Assembly: GCA_036272735.1 (NCBI GenBank)
Contig: DATAYF010000659.1
Location: 1 to 18,417, forward strand
Length of the DNA: 18,417 bases
Source of the DNA: DATAYF01 sp036272735
Lineage (GTDB): Bacteria > Chloroflexota > Ktedonobacteria > Ktedonobacterales > Ktedonobacteraceae
Direction of reading: 5' to 3'
Shown here in pieces: positions 1-7,341 of the stretch; within the stretch, counting starts at the first letter, position 1; each line of letters starts with the position of its first letter. Under the pieces are notes generated by a model, which made no database searches, had not been told where the DNA came from, and was given only the letters and a program-made list of their open reading frames with translations. Made by a program: the position numbers and the translations under genes.

Positions 1-1
1 A

Positions 2-595
2 ACGTGCCACGATCACGTTCACCAAACGCATCAGGAGCAGAAGACTACGTGCCCGTCGAAAGGATTTCGGGACGTGACACAGATGGGGATCATCCGCTGG
101 CGCATCTATGAGCAGGTGAAGGCATCTTTTCCGAACGTGCATCTGACCTATGGATACGTAACCAAGAATACCCGCATCAAGAACGGGCTAGAGAAGTCAC
201 ATATGGTGGATGCACGCTGTATCAGTGGACACCCACACGCCTGCTCTGATGGCGTATCGTATCTGATGAAGTTTGTGCGAAGGAACAACCGCCAACTCCA
301 CAAAGCGACGATCAGGAAAGGCGGCACCCGGCAACGCCATACAGCGCCCAAGTCTGTCCACGGTTTTCGCTTGTTCGATTGCGTCCGCTATCAAGGGACC
401 GTCTGCTTTGTATTTAGTAGACGGAGGACGGGCTACTTTGACCTGCGTACTCTGGACGGGACAAAGGTGCATGCCAGTGCGAGCGTCAAGCAACTGCGTC
501 GCGTTCAACGGGCTACGGCCTGTTTAGTGGAAAGGAGAGGCGGCGTTTCCTCCCACCGCGTCAACGCAGGTGGGTCTCCACGCCGCAACGATTGA
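2..595 (+). CDS. iscB: IscB-like RNA-guided nuclease, C-terminal part (5' end outside window)
   Basis: The frame is open from base 2, so this is the 3' part of a gene that starts upstream; the GTG at 74 is internal. What remains matches the RuvC-III and C-terminal region of IscB, the OMEGA nuclease of IS200/IS605-type elements that uses an omega-RNA to cut DNA. Visible landmarks are the stretch RWRIYEQVK, then KSHMVDARCISG (His and Asp of RuvC-III), then RNNRQLHKATIRKGG and VHGFRLFDCVRYQG followed by YFDLRTLDGTKVHASAS, the typical IscB tail. The PLMP, RuvC-I/II and HNH parts would lie left of the window, so intactness cannot be judged. The first ~24 codons are weaker matches. The omega-RNA of IscB is normally 5' of the gene, hence also outside. 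The last ~18 codons encode a hairpin (540-586). No tnpA is seen here. Confidence 0.85.
   Translation, partial: TCHDHVHQTHQEQKTTCPSKGFRDVTQMGIIRWRIYEQVKASFPNVHLTYGYVTKNTRIKNGLEKSHMVDARCISGHPHACSDGVSYLMKFVRRNNRQLHKATIRKGGTRQRHTAPKSVHGFRLFDCVRYQGTVCFVFSRRRTGYFDLRTLDGTKVHASASVKQLRRVQRATACLVERRGGVSSHRVNAGGSPRRND
540..586 (+). repeat. Subterminal hairpin, probable right end of the IscB element
   Basis: Nested stem-loop: outer stem GCGGCGT (540-546) with ACGCCGC (580-586), pyrimidine internal loop on both sides, middle stem CCCACC (552-557) with GGTGGG (569-574), and inner stem GCG/CGC closed by TCAA, with one bulged A. It lies inside the last iscB codons. IS200/IS605 elements carry such subterminal hairpins, bound by TnpA. 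That this is the element end, with the junction near 590-600, is inferred. Confidence 0.6.
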
Positions 596-1125
596 TGATC
601 TTTCTTACTGAGCCTGCCGAACGTTATTGGGAAAGTTTTCTGAATGGATTACGTGAATTTCAGGCAGAGGGAAGGCTACTGAACTACGACATTCAGCGCA
701 TCGCCAATAATTTTGAGGTTTTTTTACAACAGGAACGCAACCAGCGCGATCCACGCAAGATCCGGCCCGACTCCGTCCCGCAAACGAATTTCTGGCTTGT
801 CGATGAGAATGAGTACATCGGGCAACTTTCGATCCGTCACCAATTCAACGATTTCCTGCTCAAAGTGGGCGGCAATATTGGGTACCAGATTCGCCCTTCC
901 AGGCGCAGGCAAGGCTATGGCAAGGAGATCTTGCGCCTGGGTTTACTCAAAGCCAAACAACTCGACATTCCACGCGCACTCGTTACCTGCGATGAAAATA
1001 ACATTGGCTCGAAGAAGGTCATTGAGTATAACCACGGCACCTTTGAAAATGCCGTAAACGTAGAAGGTTCGCCGGTCAAGAAGTTACGCTACTGGATCGA
1101 ACTGGCACCAAAACAAGCAGGGTAA
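595..1125 (+). CDS. GNAT family N-acetyltransferase
   Basis: A 176-residue GNAT protein, predicted to move an acetyl group from acetyl-CoA to an amine on a small molecule or protein; the substrate is unknown. The acetyl-CoA binding motif A is RRRQGYGKE (residues 103-111) after the beta-strand GGNIGYQIRPS, and the motif B region is CDENNIGSKKVIE (132-144). Length is normal for a single GNAT domain. The ATG at 595 overlaps the stop of the IscB ORF by one base. No good Shine-Dalgarno sits in front, which fits the idea that the mobile element landed just upstream of the start codon and separated the gene from its own leader. A TTG at 592 would add one residue. Confidence 0.85.
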   Translation: MIFLTEPAERYWESFLNGLREFQAEGRLLNYDIQRIANNFEVFLQQERNQRDPRKIRPDSVPQTNFWLVDENEYIGQLSIRHQFNDFLLKVGGNIGYQIRPSRRRQGYGKEILRLGLLKAKQLDIPRALVTCDENNIGSKKVIEYNHGTFENAVNVEGSPVKKLRYWIELAPKQAG

Positions 1126-1179
1126 AGCGCATAATTAAAGGTAAGAAGTGTAGAGGGGTGTGAGGAAGAACGCGCTACT

Positions 1180-1977
1180 CTACTCTTCAAAAGACGGCTT
1201 TGAGTTTCGCACATCGTTATCTATATGAGCGGTTTGCTGAATGTGCCGCAGGTAGGAGCGCGCGCGCGTCAGGGGGTGAAGAGGAAAAGTCGCGTCATAT
1301 TTCGCATCATCAGATGGCGTCACCGTCACTGGCGACTTTGCCAGTTCAGCCAACCATTCATCTGCGGAACTTACGATCCTCGGTGGCTCACCGGTCATAG
1401 AATGTACATCCCCGTCCGCCTGCTTTACAGCCACAGCCGCCTCACGCGTGCCAGTAGCCCCATACTCGAAGCACTGCACTTTGATGATATAGCTAAAATG
1501 AGCACGAGGCAGCATCCAGGACCCCAGGTACGTCATGCCAAGAGGCGATAAGCGGTGCAATTTGGGGTTACGAAATTTAAAGAGCGCGCGCACCGCGTCT
1601 AAACCATCGAGAGGCAAGAGGTCAATAGAAACAACGGCTCCTCCTTCATGCTGTACACGTCCTTGATAATATTGTAACCAACCGGCGGCATCATGTAAGT
1701 ACGTTGGCAAGCTGGTGGCAGTGGGGAAAAACTCCAGCGTCAGCACGTCACGAGCACGATTGATCCACACCCGGCGCGTATCCGACTGCTTTTTCAGTTG
1801 CCAGCCAGACGTATCGACATGTAAAGAGGAAATAGAGGGCATAAGACCACAAACCTTTCTTGCCAAAGAACGACCACACTGTTCCCTTTCATTATATGCA
1901 AAATAGAACCGAGAAGACAAAAGGAATTGTGGTATGACAGGCACCCCAACTCTTTGCAACGTTTGATAAAGGTTCAT
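1180..1977 (-). CDS. Conserved protein of unknown function
   Basis: About 265 residues from the ATG at 1977. A TTG at 2013 would add 12 residues, but neither start has a convincing ribosome site; the ATG is preferred because MNLYQTLQRVGVPVIPQFLL reads like a natural N-terminus. No domain is recognised. Visible features are the segment SGWQLKKQSDTRRVWIN, the strand-like DVLTLEFFP, a glycine-rich GGAVVSIDLLPLDG, then GMTYLGSWMLP and FSYIIKVQCFEYGATGTREA, which looks like a conserved family signature with a single Cys and Glu. There is no signal peptide or clear membrane segment. It is convergent with the GNAT gene and divergent from the XRE regulator. The tail is charged (PSFEE). Confidence 0.7.
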   Translation of the reverse strand: MNLYQTLQRVGVPVIPQFLLSSRFYFAYNEREQCGRSLARKVCGLMPSISSLHVDTSGWQLKKQSDTRRVWINRARDVLTLEFFPTATSLPTYLHDAAGWLQYYQGRVQHEGGAVVSIDLLPLDGLDAVRALFKFRNPKLHRLSPLGMTYLGSWMLPRAHFSYIIKVQCFEYGATGTREAAVAVKQADGDVHSMTGEPPRIVSSADEWLAELAKSPVTVTPSDDAKYDATFPLHPLTRARSYLRHIQQTAHIDNDVRNSKPSFEE

Positions 1978-2076
1978 CGCCTGTAAAGCGACGTTTCGCC
2001 TTTGCAGTGTCAAGCTCGCATTTTACACAAGGGAAGTTTTGTTACGACCATTAAATACTATCGTAAAATATACTAC

Positions 2077-2106
2077 TTGACAAACCAATATACAAATATG
2101 TACAAT
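2077..2106 (+). promoter_or_regulatory. Sigma-A promoter for the XRE/TPR-like gene
   Basis: Perfect -35 TTGACA (2077-2082), 18-base spacer, -10 TACAAT (2101-2106), in a markedly AT-rich stretch (about 2030-2170). It predicts a start near 2113 and a leader of about 150 bases before the ATG at 2265. The ACAATTGT palindrome at the -10 could be an operator, but this is only suggestive. Confidence 0.65.
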
Positions 2107-2264
2107 TGTTATAACAAAACAAAGACATTTATAGATGTGCGCATATAACTACTTCGTTTAAAATATGTCGCGAGTAAAGTGTGGATCTTGAGCAAAAAAG
2201 CATCGAGGGTTGAAGACCTCTTTGTTGCATTTAGCAAAGAGATGACGAGATAGAGGAGGAAGGG

Positions 2265-3653
2265 ATGACCACGCTGAATCAAAAGCTTGTAGCGGCACGC
2301 TTACGCAAGCGTTGGAGTATGGCTGTTGCCAGTGAGCAAGTGGGAGTGAGCGTCAACACCTTCAACAGATGGGAAAGGGGGCTCCAGATCCCTCAGATCG
2401 GCACGCTTGACCTGATCTGCAAAGCCTTTGAGCTTCCCCCCGAAGAACTTGGATTTGAGCAAGTGATAACGACCAGGAGACAGAAACAGAAGCAATGCGC
2501 TGAAGCTGCTATTCTCCAAACGTCGGCAGTACAAGTATGTTCCAACACGCCTGTACTGGCAAACAATGACCCTACCTCAACTATATTACAGCAGCAAATC
2601 CAAGAGTTGCAATCGTGTGTTGTACAACTAAGAAGGAGTCTAGACAGTATGAACCTGGCGCAGAATAAAAAAGATGGTGGCGAGGGTGTATCGAGACGGC
2701 AAGCAATCGCTGCGTTAGTAAGCACTCCTGCTGTAGTTCTGGGTATAACACAAGGAGGGGCGCAGGCGAAAGTGCTCCATCCAGAAGAGGTGGTATCTCT
2801 GTGTAGTAGCAACATCCCCCTGGCCTGGCAACTCTATTTTGAAGGGGGTTTGGTGGAGGTGAATCAGATCCTTCAGCACTACCTCACTCCACTCGCTGAA
2901 CTCGCGCAACAACCTTCATCCTATCAGAAACAGGCAGCACAACTGGCCTCACAGGCTTATCAGCTTTCGTCATTACTCGCCCTACAGTACCAAAACTTTG
3001 GGACTGCACAAGATCACGCGCAACAAGCGCTGACGTATGGAGAAATCAGCAATGATCCTCATCTTAAAACGGCCTCGCTTATCCGGCAAGCTCAGGTCTA
3101 CTTTTATCTCAAGCAGCCGTTCAATCGCTTGCAAACCTACGAACGGGCGTTAACCTTTGCGCACGACAGTTCACCGCTCTTACAAGGACGCGTCTATCTC
3201 GGTTTAACAGAGACCCATGGGCAATTAAACCACACCAAAGCGGCAACGCAATATCTTGACCTGGCGCACAACGTGTTCCCCACGCAATTCACATCCGACC
3301 CGAACTACGCCTACACCCACTTCAATCACTGGTCATTTGCGGCGCTAGAGGGGATGACCTACCTGCACCTCAAACAGCCAGCCATGTCGTGGAACACCTT
3401 TGAGCAAGTTGATAAACTCATACCCCAAAAGTTGGTGCCCAACCGCTTAGAATTAACTGTGCGTCAGACCAGGGCAGCTTATATGCTAGGCGATAGAGAT
3501 CTCGCTAGCACGTACGTCGAAGCGGCAACACGGCAGGCCAAAGCGGCAGGCAACCACTTGCGACTGAACGAGACCTACGCCATTTTCGAGCTGATGCAGC
3601 AAAAGTGGAGCAGTGACCGGCAGGTTAACGCACTTGCGGACTTGTTCCACTAA
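2265..3653 (+). CDS. XRE-family HTH protein with TPR-like C-terminal region
   Basis: 462 residues. The start ATG is fixed by a strong Shine-Dalgarno AGGAGGA at 2254-2260. Residues about 5-65 form an XRE/Cro-type helix-turn-helix (SEQVGVSVNTFNRWERG), predicted to bind DNA. Residues about 104-132 are rich in Q/L and could form a coiled coil. At 143-146 is SRRQ followed by a hydrophobic stretch to about 161, which resembles a Tat motif or an internal membrane segment in the middle of the protein. From about 170 to the end are repeated helical pairs (for example AQDHAQQALTYGE, TYERALTFAHD, TAATRQAKAAGNH-like segments) typical of TPR-type sensor regions that bind peptides or partners. The layout is common in Ktedonobacteria and reminiscent of Rgg/PlcR-type peptide-responsive regulators, though no ligand is known. 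It is a single-gene unit ended by the hairpin at 3662-3696. Confidence 0.85.
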   Translation: MTTLNQKLVAARLRKRWSMAVASEQVGVSVNTFNRWERGLQIPQIGTLDLICKAFELPPEELGFEQVITTRRQKQKQCAEAAILQTSAVQVCSNTPVLANNDPTSTILQQQIQELQSCVVQLRRSLDSMNLAQNKKDGGEGVSRRQAIAALVSTPAVVLGITQGGAQAKVLHPEEVVSLCSSNIPLAWQLYFEGGLVEVNQILQHYLTPLAELAQQPSSYQKQAAQLASQAYQLSSLLALQYQNFGTAQDHAQQALTYGEISNDPHLKTASLIRQAQVYFYLKQPFNRLQTYERALTFAHDSSPLLQGRVYLGLTETHGQLNHTKAATQYLDLAHNVFPTQFTSDPNYAYTHFNHWSFAALEGMTYLHLKQPAMSWNTFEQVDKLIPQKLVPNRLELTVRQTRAAYMLGDRDLASTYVEAATRQAKAAGNHLRLNETYAIFELMQQKWSSDRQVNALADLFH

Positions 3654-3661
3654 ATGCTTAT

Positions 3662-3696
3662 TCCGACCACCAGCGCCAGGGGTGCTGGTGGTCGGA
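3662..3696. terminator. Strong hairpin between convergent genes
   Basis: A perfect 13-bp stem: TCCGACCACCAGC (3662-3674) pairs with GCTGGTGGTCGGA (3684-3696) around a 9-base loop. It sits between the stop of the XRE gene (3653) and the stop of the minus-strand SDR gene (3737). There is no U-tract on either strand, so it may act as a bidirectional or Rho-assisted terminator or as a 3'-end stabiliser. Confidence 0.6.
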
Positions 3697-3736
3697 GCAG
3701 TCCGTCGTCCCTATCTCACCTGATCCATTGTTGCTA

Positions 3737-4498
3737 TCAGGCAGAGAAATCTTCTGCCCGGTCTTGTGGTTCATAGCCGATCACAGTACGAGCATGCTCA
3801 AGGTCATAGAAACGTGGAGTGTTGTTGGAAATACCATAGAAAATATCAAATTGCACCTGATCGGCAAGCAGACATTTCCCAACCAATTGCACCATGTCGC
3901 GTCGGCTAATCCACAAGGCGGCGAGACGCTCTGCTGACTCTGCAAACTGGCCAACGGGCGTATCTTCGCGCCATATAAAGCCAATGCGCAGACAAATCAC
4001 GCGCAAACCCCGCTGATCCACATAATACCGACCGAGCGACTCGCCAAAGCTCTTGCTTACTCCATATAGAGAATCGGGGCGCACAGGCACAAGATGATCA
4101 AGCACAGGCTTGCCGGTTTGATAGATTGCTGGTGCGGCCTCCAGGTCATAGGAGCCGACAACATGATTAGTGCTGGCAAGAATTACCTGCTGCACGCCGG
4201 TGCGGGCAGCCGCTTCGAACACGGTGTATGTACCGATGATGTTATTATGGAGGACCGTATCCCATGCTGCATGCATATGACCATTAGCAGCGAGGTGAAT
4301 AACGCTATCCACACCCTGAAAGGCAGCAACAAGCGCCTCCATATCGGTAATATCTGTGACCACGGTATCAACGCCAGCAATCGGTTCGAGTGCAAGAGCG
4401 CGTAGTGTATAGCTATTGCTCAAAGCACCAACTAGAAGCGAGCCAATTAAACCTCCCGCTCCTGTAATAAGGACTGTCTTCTGCAATGTTTCCTCCAT
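3737..4498 (-). CDS. NAD-dependent epimerase/dehydratase, uronate dehydrogenase-like
   Basis: 253 residues, extended-type SDR. The nucleotide-binding motif TGAGGLIG begins at residue 12, the acidic strand is VVTDITD (46-52), and the catalytic triad candidates are S109, Y145 and K149 (LYGVSKSFGE). WISRRD at 196-201 and ST-NHVVG at 109-115 recall uronate dehydrogenases, which oxidise galacturonate or glucuronate at C1, but other sugar-nucleotide or sugar substrates remain possible. The ATG at 4498 has no ribosome site. The codons after it spell GGAGGA, followed five bases later by a TTG at 4486, which would give LQKTVLITGAGG and is possibly the true start. It lies 68 bases after the Gfo/Idh/MocA gene on the same strand, probably one transcript for sugar-acid metabolism. 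Confidence 0.8.
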   Translation of the reverse strand: MEETLQKTVLITGAGGLIGSLLVGALSNSYTLRALALEPIAGVDTVVTDITDMEALVAAFQGVDSVIHLAANGHMHAAWDTVLHNNIIGTYTVFEAAARTGVQQVILASTNHVVGSYDLEAAPAIYQTGKPVLDHLVPVRPDSLYGVSKSFGESLGRYYVDQRGLRVICLRIGFIWREDTPVGQFAESAERLAALWISRRDMVQLVGKCLLADQVQFDIFYGISNNTPRFYDLEHARTVIGYEPQDRAEDFSA

Positions 4499-4566
4499 CG
4501 ATCAAAAAAGTTTTGCCTTGCTTATTTATAAACGAGCAGAGTCTCTCTATGCGAACATCCTTTGGG

Positions 4567-5652
4567 TCAAGCCAGCGCAACGACACGCCCTTCGCGTGCA
4601 CTTTGTTGCGCAGCTTCAAGCACGTCTAGCACGGACACCACATCACCTGGATCGACAGGGAGGGGCGCACCGGTAACCAACGCATCGCGCACGAGCGCGT
4701 AGTACTGCTCGTATGCACCTGAAACCGTTTCAATACGGCCCGCGAAGTGCAAACCATTGATCTCGGTTGATAGCTGTCCCCAATGCTCTTCTGGCTCATG
4801 TCCCCAGTTGGCATCTCCGGGGCGCATACCAGTACGCAAAGCATCTTCCTGGGGATCAAGCCCCCATTTTTCGTAGGTTCCTTGTAGTCCAGAGACCCGA
4901 AACCGTTGCCCAGGAATACGCGACACCACATTCATCCACAAATGTGCATGTACCCCATTGCCAAAGCGAAGGGCAACAAAGGTGTCATCATCTACACCGG
5001 CCCCAGGGCGGCTCCGTGCCAATTCGGCATAGACGCTGGTTGGTTTACCAAAAAGCTGGAGTGCCTGGTCAATCAGGTGGCTACCAAGATCGTAGAGCAG
5101 GCCACCGGCATCAACGGGATCAGCGGATTCACGCCAGGCTTGCGCTTTGGGGGTGGGCCGATAGCGCTCAAAACGTGATTCGTAGCGCACCACCTTCCCA
5201 AGCATACCAGCAGTGAGCAACTGGCGCAGGGTAAGAAAATCGCCATCCCAACGTCGATTTTGAAACACCGTCAACCGCTTGCCGCTATGTCGACTTGCCG
5301 CGAGCAAACGCTCGGCATCAGCCACCGATACTGCCAGCGGCTTATCTACGACTACCGGTAAACCAGCCTCAAGCGCGGCGATACCAAGTGGTACGTGCGC
5401 CCGATTGACGGCCGCAATGACCACCAAGTCAAAACGCGCGGGATCACGCCAAACTTCTTCGGCGCTAGAGAGCAGAGCAGCGTCAGGATAATCCCGACGC
5501 ACCTGCTGCTGGCGTTGCGGATCGCTCGTCACAATAGCGGCTACGCGCATACCAGGCGTCGAGGCTACCAGTGGAGCATGAAATACAGAGCCAGCCAGAC
5601 CATAACCAATAATCACAACGCGCAGTGGCGTTTGTTGAACAGACACAGACAT
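4567..5652 (-). CDS. Gfo/Idh/MocA family oxidoreductase
   Basis: 361 residues, full length for the family. The N-terminal Rossmann domain has IGYGLAG (15-21). The conserved EKP site is DKP here (103-105), with the usual Lys kept. QNRRWD (131-136) and GGLLYDLGSHLIDQ (183-196) match the dimeric beta-sheet domain, with Asp188/His192 in the usual catalytic neighbourhood. Such enzymes oxidise or reduce sugars or inositols with NAD(P); the order of motifs is closest to the IolW/YvaA/YhhX type, but the substrate cannot be read from sequence. Upstream of the ATG at 5652, GGGGGAAA (about 5659-5668 on the complement) can serve as ribosome site. It is first of a two-gene minus-strand unit with the uronate-dehydrogenase-like gene, and divergent from the histidine kinase. 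Confidence 0.85.
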   Translation of the reverse strand: MSVSVQQTPLRVVIIGYGLAGSVFHAPLVASTPGMRVAAIVTSDPQRQQQVRRDYPDAALLSSAEEVWRDPARFDLVVIAAVNRAHVPLGIAALEAGLPVVVDKPLAVSVADAERLLAASRHSGKRLTVFQNRRWDGDFLTLRQLLTAGMLGKVVRYESRFERYRPTPKAQAWRESADPVDAGGLLYDLGSHLIDQALQLFGKPTSVYAELARSRPGAGVDDDTFVALRFGNGVHAHLWMNVVSRIPGQRFRVSGLQGTYEKWGLDPQEDALRTGMRPGDANWGHEPEEHWGQLSTEINGLHFAGRIETVSGAYEQYYALVRDALVTGAPLPVDPGDVVSVLDVLEAAQQSAREGRVVALA

Positions 5653-5909
5653 CGACTATTTCCCCCATACATTTCTATGAATGCACATATATAAGACATA
5701 ATACACCAGCAACATCTATACCAGTCGGCTATAATAAGCAAGTGCCCGGTATTTTTACGCCCAACATAGCCGATCTATGCAGTAGGACTGCACTGCTTTT
5801 TTCATCTCGTTGGTTGTGATGACAGAAAAAATGCAATGTAGCTCTGACAATTTTATGCTTTTGTCTTGCAGGTGAGTGCCGACCACGAACGAACAGAAGG
5901 AGCCCAGCA

Positions 5910-6731
5910 TTGAAAGAACCCATTGATGCAGAGCAAGCACTCCTGACAGAAATACAGCGCTTGCAAGCGAGAGTCGCTGCATTGGAGCAACAACAAGCTG
6001 ATAGCATTCTTATGGACGAGTTTCTTAATATCGTCAGTCACGAACTTCGAACACCTCTCACCGCCATTAATGGCAACGTGCAACTTGCCAAGCGACGTTT
6101 AAATGTTTTGATCAGCGCTGATGATCTCAATGAGGAGATTTTAGAAAACCTTGACATAATCCAGGAGTTGCTGGGCAGAGCAGAGAGCCAGGTTCGCATC
6201 CAAAATCGCCTGGTTACCGATATGCTTGACGCCTCCAGGATACAATCCAACAAAATGAATCTGCGCATGGTCGATAGTGACCTCGTGCACATCGTGAACG
6301 CCGTCGTCGAAGAGCAACGCGCCATCAATCCTTCGCGCGCGATTTTACTAACTACGCCGCCAGTCGCCCCCATCCCCATCGTCGTTGACCCCAGCCGCAT
6401 TAGACAGGTGCTCAGCAACTACCTATCTAACGCACTCAGGTATTCGGGAAGCGACCGACCGGTCAGTGTCTGGATAGAAGTGCAAGACCGGACAGCCTCT
6501 GTTTTTGTACAAGATGCGGGCCCTGGTATTCCTCCTGAAATTATCTCCAATATCTGGCGACGTTTTTATCACGCGCCACAAATTAAAGCACAAAACGGTT
6601 CGGACGTAGGGTTAGGCATGGGACTGTATATGAGTAAGATACTTATTGAGCGGCATCAAGGGCAGGTTGGCGTTGAAAGTACACCCGGTACTGGCTCAAT
6701 CTTCTGGTTTGCGCTCCCAATCAAGCGGTAA
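5910..6731 (+). CDS. Soluble sensor histidine kinase
   Basis: 273 residues from a TTG start, chosen because AAGGAG (5897-5902) is well spaced and the next in-frame Met would remove the coiled coil. Residues 5-35 look like a short coiled coil (EIQRLQARVAALEQQQ). The HisKA domain has SHELRTPL with phospho-acceptor H44. The HATPase domain has the N-box (QVLSNYLSNALRYS, Asn170/Asn174), DAGPGIP (202-208), an F-box-like RRFYHA (217-221) and GLGMGLY (234-240). All catalytic motifs are intact. There are no transmembrane segments and no PAS, GAF or receiver domain, so it is a minimal cytoplasmic kinase. No response regulator is adjacent, so its partner is encoded elsewhere. It is divergent from the Gfo/Idh/MocA gene, with a 257-base gap that contains a TATAAT at 5730-5735 but no convincing -35. 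Confidence 0.9.
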   Translation: MKEPIDAEQALLTEIQRLQARVAALEQQQADSILMDEFLNIVSHELRTPLTAINGNVQLAKRRLNVLISADDLNEEILENLDIIQELLGRAESQVRIQNRLVTDMLDASRIQSNKMNLRMVDSDLVHIVNAVVEEQRAINPSRAILLTTPPVAPIPIVVDPSRIRQVLSNYLSNALRYSGSDRPVSVWIEVQDRTASVFVQDAGPGIPPEIISNIWRRFYHAPQIKAQNGSDVGLGMGLYMSKILIERHQGQVGVESTPGTGSIFWFALPIKR

Positions 6732-6918
6732 TGGCATGTAATTCGTGTGCTTTTACCATCACTTTTTGCTGAGGTTCGCGCGACGTATTGAGTGTACAGA
6801 ATAGGCAGAGGAATATCTATTAAAGAAGCAAGCGCCAACAGGCAAAAAAGTACTAACGCTCAAAAAATAAGCGGTAGGAGCATGTTAGACTAGCCGTACA
6901 TTATGAACTGTAAAATGT

Positions 6919-6949
6919 GTGAGTGGAGATCCTACAATCCTCCACCCAC
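6919..6949 (-). terminator. Probable terminator of tRNA-Arg
   Basis: A 10-base stem with one mismatch (6919-6928 with 6940-6949) and an 11-base loop, just downstream of the tRNA on the minus strand. It is followed on that strand by ACATTTTAC, a short T-tract. This is a modest intrinsic terminator. Confidence 0.45.
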
Positions 6950-6961
6950 AACCTCTAAAGG

Positions 6962-7034
6962 CGCGCCCAGCAGGATTCGAACCTGCGGCCACATGTTTAG
7001 AAGACACGTGCTCTATCCACTGAGCTATGGGCGC
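6962..7034 (-). tRNA. tRNA-Arg (anticodon UCU)
   Basis: The minus strand folds as a 73-base cloverleaf. The acceptor stem is GCGCCCA with TGGGCGC, D-arm AGCTCAGTGGATAGAGC, and anticodon stem CGTGT/ACATG (one G-U pair) around the loop CTTCTAA with anticodon TCT. The T-arm contains GGTTCGAATCC. The discriminator is G, and CCA is not encoded (the next bases are CCT). It reads AGA (and AGG by wobble). Confidence 0.95.
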
Positions 7035-7098
7035 ATTTTTTGCCGCGGTCGTTACGTCATACCATCGTGGTACGCTACTACAACCGTTAGCAGCCACC

Positions 7099-7128
7099 AT
7101 CATAGCAAGAATGGTTGCGATATGTCAA
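7099..7128 (-). promoter_or_regulatory. Sigma-A promoter for tRNA-Arg
   Basis: On the minus strand, TTGACA (7128-7123), 18-base spacer, TATGAT (7104-7099). The predicted start lies about 58 bases before the mature tRNA 5' end, giving a short processed leader. Confidence 0.75.
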
Positions 7129-7192
7129 GCAACCATCAACCAGACAGTGCGCCCGCTTTTGACGACTTTTCAAGGGCTTTGAATAGGGTCGG

Positions 7193-7237
7193 AAGGTTGG
7201 CGTCAACCTTGACAATGAGCGGCAAACAACATATAAT
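7193..7237 (+). promoter_or_regulatory. Consensus sigma-A promoter of sufB with overlapping inverted repeat
   Basis: The promoter matches consensus exactly: TTGACA (7209-7214), 17 bases, TATAAT (7232-7237), giving a start near 7244 and a leader of about 95 bases. An inverted repeat AAGGTTG (7193-7199) / CAACCTT (7204-7210) overlaps the first two bases of the -35. This could be an operator for an iron-sulfur or redox regulator, but the identity is unknown; it is not the CAAC-N6-GTTG site known for cyanobacterial SufR. Confidence 0.8.
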
Positions 7238-7341
7238 ACCAAAGAAAGAAATCCGAGTGCACAGGTAAGGATTATCACCAAATATCTTTCTGTGAGGTTC
7301 ACAGTGAAGAGATATCAGCCAAGCAAGTGGAGTGAATGTTT

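Noticed and set aside
5730..5735. TATAAT as promoter of the histidine kinase
   Set aside because: No acceptable -35 at 16-18 bases, and the distance to the start is about 175 bases, so it is not listed as a feature.
7193..7210. SufR operator
   Set aside because: The known cyanobacterial SufR site is CAAC-N6-GTTG; here the half-sites are in the opposite order with a 4-base gap, so the regulator was left unnamed.
6903..7268. 121-residue plus-strand frame across the tRNA
   Set aside because: It runs through tRNA-Arg and both promoters; not a credible gene.
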